Positions 57,961 through 64,000 of a DNA stretch of 64,000 bases are shown piece by piece. How positions within the stretch are numbered: position 1 is the stretch's first letter; each line of letters opens with the position of its first letter. The stretch is taken from assembly GCA_009599575.1 (NCBI GenBank), contig VWND01000064.1, positions 1 to 64,000 of the forward strand, in the 5' to 3' direction. This DNA comes from Blumeriella jaapii. Its lineage: Eukaryota > Ascomycota > Leotiomycetes > Helotiales > Drepanopezizaceae. The notes under the pieces are model-generated. The model saw nothing but the letters and a program-made list of their open reading frames with translations. It searched no databases and was not told the DNA's origin. A program made the translations under genes and the position numbers.

Positions 57961-58630
57961 CACCGATTTTACGCTATTTCGACTTTCGATTAAAAATCCA
58001 AATCGAAACAAACGTTTCGAAATTCGCTATAAGCGGAATATTATTTTAATTATTCAGGAAAAATGCGAAAGCATATTAGTATCTTATCGTATATTATTCG
58101 AAAAAGCTTTTTTTTATAAAACAAAAATACGAAATTTACGACGCTAAGCTAATAGCTATAATTTACGCTTTTAAATAATAAAATTAATATCTACGTAGCG
58201 TTTCCGACGTTATTATTATACGTACAAATTATTATAATTTAAAATACTTTTTTACGAAAAAACGTTTAAACGAACGCTAAACGAAATAAGCCGACGAACT
58301 AGCTAAATACGATTTTGCAATCGAATATAAAACAAAAGTTTTTAATCCGGCGGATAATCTTTTCCGTCGGCCAAATTTAAAAAAAAATTTAAAAAAAAAT
58401 AACGAGCAATTGCTTACGCTGCATCGTAAGCTAAAACTAGTTTATTTAAGAAATTCCAGAATATTTTTCGCAATAAAAACACGCTTAAAATCGGGATATA
58501 AACCATTTCGCGCCGATAAATATTCGAAGCTTTTGTTAACGAAATCAAAAAATAAAAAATAAGCGGGAAAAAGCCAAATAAAAAGCTTTTTCGCCGGATT
58601 ATTTTTTACTAATATTATTAATTGCAAATA
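57960..58630 (+). pseudogene. pol: B3 RNase H relic
   Basis: RAPILRYFDFRLKIQIETNV (about 57957-58016) then VSKFAISGILF, the first RNase H strand (family: ETDASxxAIGAVLSQ). Later LAKYDFAIEYKTKVFNPAD (about 58302-58356), which resembles the F.I.Y.PG..NxxADALSR end of Gypsy RNase H. The open frame 58442-58627 on the minus strand mirrors this gene. Confidence 0.75.
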
Positions 58631-58639
58631 ATATATATT

Positions 58640-59790
58640 ACGAAGCGTAGCCGTTGTATTATTATAATCCGAAACGGCTAATAACGAGTTAATAAAACCG
58701 ATTTATAAAATTATTTTTAAATTGCAAAAATCTGATTTTTTTATATTATAAAAAACGTACGAATCGGCTTCGCAAAACAATCGAGCCGGATCCGAAAAAC
58801 ATTAGTATATAAGCCAAAATAAATTATTACGTTATAAAAAACGTGCGTATATTCCGAATAAAAGCGCTATTAAAAGCGAAATATTAAAAATTAATTACGA
58901 CGATCCGACCGCCGGCTATTAAAGCTTTCGGCGAACGTTAGAATTGGTCGAAAAAAAGTATTTCTGGCCTGGTTTACGAAGCAACGTAAAGCGTTACGTT
59001 AATACGTATGGAAAATATTAAAAAAGCAAATCTAAAAAACACCGATTTTATAGCGAGTTAGCCCCTTTTTCGATTTTTACGAAACTTTAAAAAAAAATAA
59101 CCATAAATTTTATTACGAATCTACTTTTTAATAAAAAACGAAATCGTATTTACGATTCGATATTCGTTATAATAAACCGATATACGAAATTGTCGAAATA
59201 TATACCGATACAAAAAACGATTTCAGTTTTAAATTTAGCTAAAATATTTATATAATATATTTACAAAAATTTTGGCTGCTTTAAAAGAATTATTACAAAC
59301 AAAAAATCAGTTTTTATTAATAAATTCTGGTTTTTAATAATATTTTATTTATAAATACGACGTCGATTAAACACCGCTTTTTATTTTTAAACAAATGGCC
59401 AAACGAAACGTTAAAATCAAATTTTAAAATTTTATTTTCGCACGTATTACGATTATCGATAAAACGATTAGGCTACGAAACTTACTTCAGCCGAGTTTAC
59501 GTATAACAATTCGATATACGTTTTTACGAGTTTTATTTTTTTTCGTATATTATACGGCTTTTATTCAGAACTTGGCAGCAACGTCGAAAGCGACGTCGTA
59601 AAAAAAAAGGTACCGTCAGCGAAAAAGCGAATTAAAATATTATAAAAAAAAAAAAAATATTTAATAAAAAGCTAAAAAAAGCCAACGCGAATTATAAAAG
59701 GTTTTACGACGCTAAATATAAAAAAACTAGATTTCAAATAAGCGATAAAATATTATTATCGATTAAAAACCTTCGATAACTGCGATTTTT
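58640..59790 (+). pseudogene. pol: B3 integrase relic
   Basis: VEKKYFWPGLRSNVKRY (about 58945-58998) in the zinc-binding region, then the DDE core with strands near 59160-59180 (VIINRYTKLS) and 59300-59400 (KxSVFINKFWF, RRLNTAFYF). Then the conserved tail LPEF-like segments and FYDAKYKKTRFQISDKILLS (about 59704-59760), matching the HNxxRRPxxFxVGDKVLL motif of Gypsy integrases. Confidence 0.75.
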
Positions 59791-59879
59791 TCGAAAACTT
59801 TTAAATAAATATCTAAGGCTTTTTAAAATCAAGCGAATTATACACGAGCACGGCCAAGCTTATTAATTCGAGCTTTTTT

Positions 59880-60120
59880 TTTAATATTATATTTACGATA
59901 CTTTCCACGTTTTTTTATTAAAATTTTAGCAAAATCGAAACGATACCGAGCCGAAAAATAATATAATAAAACTTTAAAAACCCGAAAAATACGAGATTAA
60001 ATTAATACAAGCTTATAAAAATACAGAAAAAGGCCGATATTACTTGGTGCGATAAAAAGGTTATTTATTAAGCGAAAACTTTTAAAAGCTAAAAAATCAT
60101 TTTACGAACGCAAAAAAAGT
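59880..60120 (+). pseudogene. B3 chromodomain relic
   Basis: DTFHVFLLKF (about 59898-59930) fits the H-P-V-F-H-V-S-x-L motif; then KYEIKLIQAYKNTEKGRYYL (about 59985-60045) and VRxKGYLLSEN, the chromodomain core where the aromatic Trp codon became a stop. Family B therefore belongs to the chromodomain branch of Ty3/Gypsy. Confidence 0.68.
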
Positions 60121-60349
60121 TATAAAAAAATACTTAAAAAATATAATAAATAATAATAACGGAGCAATAACGAATACGCGCCGTAAAAGCAAAAAAAAAA
60201 AAAAAAAAAACATTTAAAAAACCTTAAAACCGCCGCTAAGTTAATTTATTTTTATTATCGTTATTTTCCTTTTTATTTTTATCGCTATTTTTTTTAAATT
60301 TAAAAGCAGCGGCAGGCTAAATAAAATTAATACTAAACGAATTCGCAAA

Positions 60350-60929
60350 ATATTCGATTTATTTAAATTAAAGCTTTTACAATAGCCGTAATCGAATTTT
60401 AAATTGCAACTACGATATTTTCGTAAAAATTCAAAATTTAATTCAATTGGTTAAAATAAATCCGAGCGACGTTTTCGAAACGTCGAAAAATACGTTTTAT
60501 ATTAACGTCGTTAAAAAAAAGGGCCGGCGCAGCCAAGGTTTTCAAAACAGCAGCAGCCGCCAAACCGGCAGGAACGGGCGCAGCAGCAGCAGCAGCAGCA
60601 GCCCGAACCGCGGCGCGATTCGCACGATCTTCGATTATTATAAAAGCCGAAGCGTTATTCCTTTTTAAACGATTTATATAAGCGTCGTAAATAATAAAAT
60701 CGATAAAAGTTTTAGCAAAAGCTTTGGCTTCGGCAGCAAAAAAAAAAAAAGCGGCAGCGGCGGTAGCAGCATCGAAACGATTTATAAAATCGTTAAAGCT
60801 CGCGAAAAGTATTTGCGTTTCGATAGCGCGTGCGACAGAAACTTATAGTTAATTAAAAGCGAATTCGAGTAAAAATCTAAAAGATTTATAAAAAAATATT
60901 AAATATACGAAGCTTTGCAACGGTTGCAT
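60350..60929 (-). pseudogene. Antisense Ala-rich ORF of B3 (aORF)
   Basis: Start ATGCAACCGTTGCAAAGC at 60929, identical to B2. The Ala-rich middle (about 60625-60535) reads NRANRAAVRAAAAAAAAPVP and then AGLAAAAVLKTLAAPA, with a (GCT)n run longer than in B1 and B2. The open plus-strand frame 60447-60668 (Ser-rich) is its mirror image. Direction is judged from stops at Gln codons, conservation of the ATG in three copies, and Ala-coding bias. No known family. Confidence 0.55.
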
Positions 60930-61382
60930 TTTACGCTAAAAAGCTCGAAAACGCAAAAAAGCAAAAAGGCCGCTGTAATGCTTTCGCGTAAAATCAGACG
61001 AACGCACCGAAAGCAAATAAAAATCAAAAGTATTTTAAAAGTTCGCGGCGAACGCGGCGAAAAACAATTAATTAAAATAAAAAAAAGCTAACGAAAAAAT
61101 AAAAATAAAAAAAAAAAAAAAAAAGTTAAGCAGAAAAATAGCGGCCATTTTAAGAAAAAAAGCTTTTTCAAACGAAAATACGAACGCTACCGAAAACAAA
61201 AAAAACAAAACAGCAAAACAGCTATAATTCACGACCAAAAGCGGAAAAAACAGCTATAATTCACGACCGAAAACGAAAAAAACCGCACGTTATTTCGAAA
61301 GCGTAACGCACGCTATATACGAAAGCATACGTATAAAAAAATCAATCGCTTTTGAAAACCAAAGGCCTAAAAAAAAAAAAAA
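60930..61382 (+). other. B3 3' region between aORF and LTR
   Basis: Includes an A run (61110-61123) that is the E1 target in B1, ggccattttaag, repeats of ataattcacgacc (61226 and 61256) and an A-rich tract next to the LTR. No gene. Confidence 0.6.
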
Positions 61383-61795
61383 TATCAAAAACTAATATTA
61401 CGTATATAAATCAAATAATCCGCCAAAATCTTTTGCTTTTTATCAACTTTCGAATAATACTTTCTGCGGATAGACCGTAAAAGCCGAATAATATTATAAA
61501 AGCTGAAAATAACATTTAAATAAAATATTTTATAGAAGTAATTGCTAAAAAACCAGTTATTAAGATTATATTAAAAAAAATTAAAAAAAGGTCGGAATAA
61601 AGGCTGGAAAGCATATTAAATGGGATTCGCCTGGTTTCCTAGGAAATACTTTTTTCGAGGGCTCCACCCCTCCTTTTATACTTATACACGCCTTCTGCTA
61701 GAAATGTAAAAAATAAAAATCAGTCTGATTATCAACCCAATCTTATCTGAGCTTTATTATCTAAACTAGTGTTTCCCTGCCTTTCAATCCTTACA
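61383..61795 (+). repeat. B3 3' LTR
   Basis: Mutated start TATCAAAAACT and unmutated end CTTTCAATCCTTACA, then TTTGG. Confidence 0.93.
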
Positions 61796-61800
61796 TTTGG

Positions 61801-62524
61801 CTGAACGTTATTTCAAAAGGCTTGATAAAGGGTTTTATTACCTAATTAAGTATTAGCCGTAAAATTGGTAATATAAATTATAACTAATAGAGTTTTTGGC
61901 TATAAAAATTCCGGAATTTTCTGATTAATTATAACAGTTCGGAGCTTTTTTATTGAAATGCGAATCGAACGTTTTAATCGACCGTTTTATTTTGGAATGT
62001 AAAAAGTAGATTTCTTTAGAATTATTTCAAAATGTTCAGCTAGTTTTCGCATTTGCGTAAAGCTGTATTTTTTGCTTATATTACAACGCTATTTTTTAGT
62101 TATACGATTGTATTAGGTTTTAGCAAAGCGTATTATTTTTTTATTAGCCTGAAAAGCTTTTTTTTTTTTGAATATATGTAATCCTAACGAGCTATAAATG
62201 CAAAGCAGATAAAAATCGAAGCATATTTGTGGCCGTAAATACCGTTTGGAATAAAATGTATTATATTAACGTGCAATTTATCGAAAGCTTTAATAGATCT
62301 GGAGCGAGCCGAACGCTTATTTGTTTTTTTAATAAATCGGCCAAGTTCGCAAAATTAATAGATACGTATTTTATCTGTTTTGGTTTTTTTAAATTTTATA
62401 TTAATAATACTGTTTTAAATGTCTCGAATTGCTTATAGCCCAAAATAATAAAAACGTTTATGCCAAAGTTCGATATTAATTAAAGCTTTTTCGATAGCAG
62501 CAAGTAAAGCGTATATTGCGACGT
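61801..62524 (-). pseudogene. pol: F: Copia pre-integrase and integrase core relic
   Basis: From the right: VAIYALLAAIEKALINIELW and HKR (about 62519-62455; the LWHxRLGH pre-integrase motif), then KFKKTKTDKI and FCEFGR (zinc-binding C...C), NGIYGHKYASIFICFAFIAR (about 62250-62190; family: G.RYxxxFxDDxSR, where both Asp are lost), FYIPKxNGRLKRSIRIS (about 62003-61953; family YTPEQNGVAERxNRT) and IPEFLxPKTLLVIIYITNF. The order and spacing are those of Copia integrases. Confidence 0.88.
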
Positions 62525-62774
62525 TGTAAAAGTAGGTAGGAAAACCAGACTGATACGGCCATATATCGGTGGGTAAGATAGTCTAGGGAATTTCTAGAAA
62601 AGACTGAAAAAAGGAAAAAGAAAAGTAAATAAAAGTATGAATTAAACTGCGTGCCTATGGTATTATTTAAAAAAGTGCTTTGCTTTTATATTTGTTGAAA
62701 ATAGTTAGTGGCAGAGGGTTTCGGAGGGGTTTATGCCTCGATTATAATTAAAACTACTAATTTTTATTAATACA
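62525..62774. repeat. X: first copy of a 250-base LTR-like repeat
   Basis: Starts TGTAAAAGTAGGTAGG and ends ATTAATACA (TGTA...TACA). Its first 91 bases recur at 63910-64000. It interrupts the Copia frame at 62524. It keeps non-RIP stretches such as ggtgggtaagatagtctagg. No matching 5-bp duplication was found right after it (gacgt against aaata), so it is either one LTR of a larger element or a truncated copy. Confidence 0.6.
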
Positions 62775-63909
62775 AAATATCATCGTTTTATATCCTGTTT
62801 TAAATAATATACGTAATCGTTTTTAATTACGACCAAAAAAAAATATAATTTTAATAAATGCAATTTAGTTTATTTTATATAATTTAAAAACTAATTAATC
62901 AAAACCGAACTTTTTAGCTTTATATTCTTTCGGTTTCTTAACCCGTTTTTGGCCTTTTTGCTGTTGGCTTCTGCGGAAAAATAGCGTTTCGCTTATCGTT
63001 TAAATCATTTTGTTTATTCTGCTTTTTTAAAAAGTGGCTCGATAAAATATTAATCGAAGTATCGTTTAGACTTACGAACGTTCTGATAGCTTTTTCGTCG
63101 ATAATATTATTAAGCGTCGCCGCGACGAATGCTTTTTACGACTTTTCCGCGTAAATAATAAATTCCAGCTTTTGAATATAATTCTACGCTTTGCAAAAAG
63201 CGCTGAAAAGTTTTATATTAAAATCGTAGAAATAATCGATTAATTCGTCGTAATTAAAACCGATTAACGCTTTTGCTTCGCGTAAAACTAATAGGTCGGA
63301 TTACGATTATTTGCCGACGAATGCTTTTGAAAAAGCTTCGAAACCTATAAAAAAAATTACTTTACGAAATAGTTCGGAAATAATCGTTTGTAATCGAAAC
63401 TATCGAAAATGCTATAGTTATTTTCGCCGTAATATAAATAATATCAAATTGCTTATCGGATTGTCGTTTTCGAAATAATTTTTATATTTTTGCGCCGTAT
63501 AATTATTCGAATAAATTAATATCGCGCCGTCGGTTTTTTGGGTTTTAAATTTAACGAAAATCTTTTGTTTAATCGAAAAGCTGACAAAAGTCATTTCGTT
63601 TTTTATTTCGTAGCTTTCGGTTTTGTAATCCGATAAAATAGCCGAGGCTATTGTTTTAAACGCGCTGAAATACGAAAAAGCTGGGCTTTTTTAAATGGTT
63701 TTAATTAGCTTAGCGTCGTGATATAATTACAGATAAACTTCGATTATTTTCGAATTGTATACGAATGCAAACAAAACGTAATAATCGAAAATAGCGTCGG
63801 TAAAATCTTCGATTTTTTTTTTTTTTTAAAAATCGGCGATATCGAATTTTATAATCGTAATACGGTCGGGGCCAGCGAAATTTAAAACGATCGAAACGTC
63901 AAAATATGC
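62775..63909 (-). pseudogene. X: unknown relic ORF between the LTR-like repeats
   Basis: The minus strand from about 63905 down reads VLNFAGPDRITIIKFDIADF, then DAIFDYYVLFAFVYNSKIIE, IASAILSDYKTESYEIKNEM, later SDLLVLREAKALIGFNYDEL (about 63301-63243) and AATLNNIIDEKAIRTFVSLN (about 63126-63067), ending in a Lys-rich tail near 62900. Stops sit at Gln-like positions. A single helical protein of about 330 residues with a basic tail would suit a gag, but I cannot assign it. With two flanking repeats it could be a short gag-only LTR element. Confidence 0.4.
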
Positions 63910-64000
63910 TGTAAAAGTAGGTAGGAAAACCAGACTGATACGGCCATATGTCGGTGGGTAAGATAGTCTAGGGAATCCCTAGAAAAGACTGAAAAAAGGA
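63910..64000. repeat. X: second copy of the LTR-like repeat, cut by the window end
   Basis: 91 bases nearly identical to 62525-62615 (differences only at C/T positions, such as tatgtcgg against tatatcgg and aatccct against aatttct), in direct orientation. Confidence 0.75.

Larger units (their letters stand above)
54439..61795 (+). mobile_element. B3: full-length Ty3/Gypsy chromodomain element inserted in F
   Basis: LTRs at 54439-54852 and 61383-61795; target duplication TTTGG at 54434-54438 and 61796-61800. Length 7357 bases, no nested insert. It gives the empty sites for A1, A2 and E1 in B1 and so confirms their limits. Confidence 0.94.
45397..62524 (-). mobile_element. F: Ty1/Copia retrotransposon relic, split by A3 and B3
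   Basis: On the minus strand the pieces join in the order pre-integrase and integrase (62524-61801), integrase C-terminus (54433-53947), reverse transcriptase and RNase H (47533-45800), 3' LTR (45578-45397). The inserts A3 and B3 have perfect target duplications (TTTAA; TTTGG). The domain order integrase before RT is that of Copia, not Gypsy. To the right the element is cut at 62524 by element X or continues beyond the window; gag and protease were not seen. Confidence 0.88.

Noticed and set aside
60447..60668. Ser/Gly-rich plus-strand frame
   Set aside because: Antisense of the Ala-rich aORF in B3; B1 and B2 do not keep this frame open.

Overview
This window reads as an AT-rich, retrotransposon-packed block from a filamentous ascomycete (Pezizomycotina). 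I find no intact host gene, no tRNA or rRNA and no functional transposon gene. Nearly every coding relic is broken by TAA or TAG where the protein family carries Gln, and also by Trp-to-stop and Cys-to-Tyr changes. CpA/TpG looks depleted, TpA enriched and CpG kept. That is the pattern expected of repeat-induced point mutation (RIP). The species cannot be named from this evidence.

The backbone is a nested stack of elements whose boundaries can be set from LTR ends, 5-bp target-site duplications (TSDs) and uninterrupted copies elsewhere in the window. Family A is a Ty3/Gypsy element of about 6.4 kb with LTRs of about 265 bp and a chromodomain. It has three copies plus one solo LTR: A1 7966-21755 (+), A2 23965-30362 (-), A3 47539-53941 (+), and the solo LTR at 34161-34426. 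Family B is a Ty3/Gypsy element of about 7.4 kb with LTRs of about 414 bp, a chromodomain and an unexpected antisense Ala-rich ORF near its 3' end. Its copies are B1 4796-44691 (+), B2 10005-17375 (-) and B3 54439-61795 (+). A1, A2 and a DNA transposon (E1) sit inside B1, and B2 sits inside A1.

E1 (31695-44018) is the most unusual element. It is about 12.3 kb and carries a relic transposase of the fungal Tnp2-like (CACTA/Plavaka-related) type. It is flanked by facing low-complexity arrays of (AYY)n and (RRT)n triplets, and has a subterminal array of ACCGATTATAATCGGT palindromes and a 20-bp imperfect terminal inverted repeat. A second right end (E2, 1-1963) has two facing arrays with no transposase between them, like a shortened non-autonomous form.

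Layout from left to right: E2 right end (1-1963); gag relic D on the minus strand (about 2690-3990); gag relic G on the plus strand (about 4441-4795, continuing at 44697-45260); B1 with its inserts (4796-44691); a Ty1/Copia relic F on the minus strand (45397-62524), with its 3' LTR at 45397-45578 and A3 and B3 inserted in it; and an unclassified element X with direct repeats at 62525-62774 and from 63910 to the window end. In order of insertion, B1 entered G; A1, A2 and E1 entered B1; B2 entered A1; an A LTR entered the E1 array; A3 and B3 entered F. Such a block could be pericentromeric or subtelomeric heterochromatin, but the window alone cannot show this.
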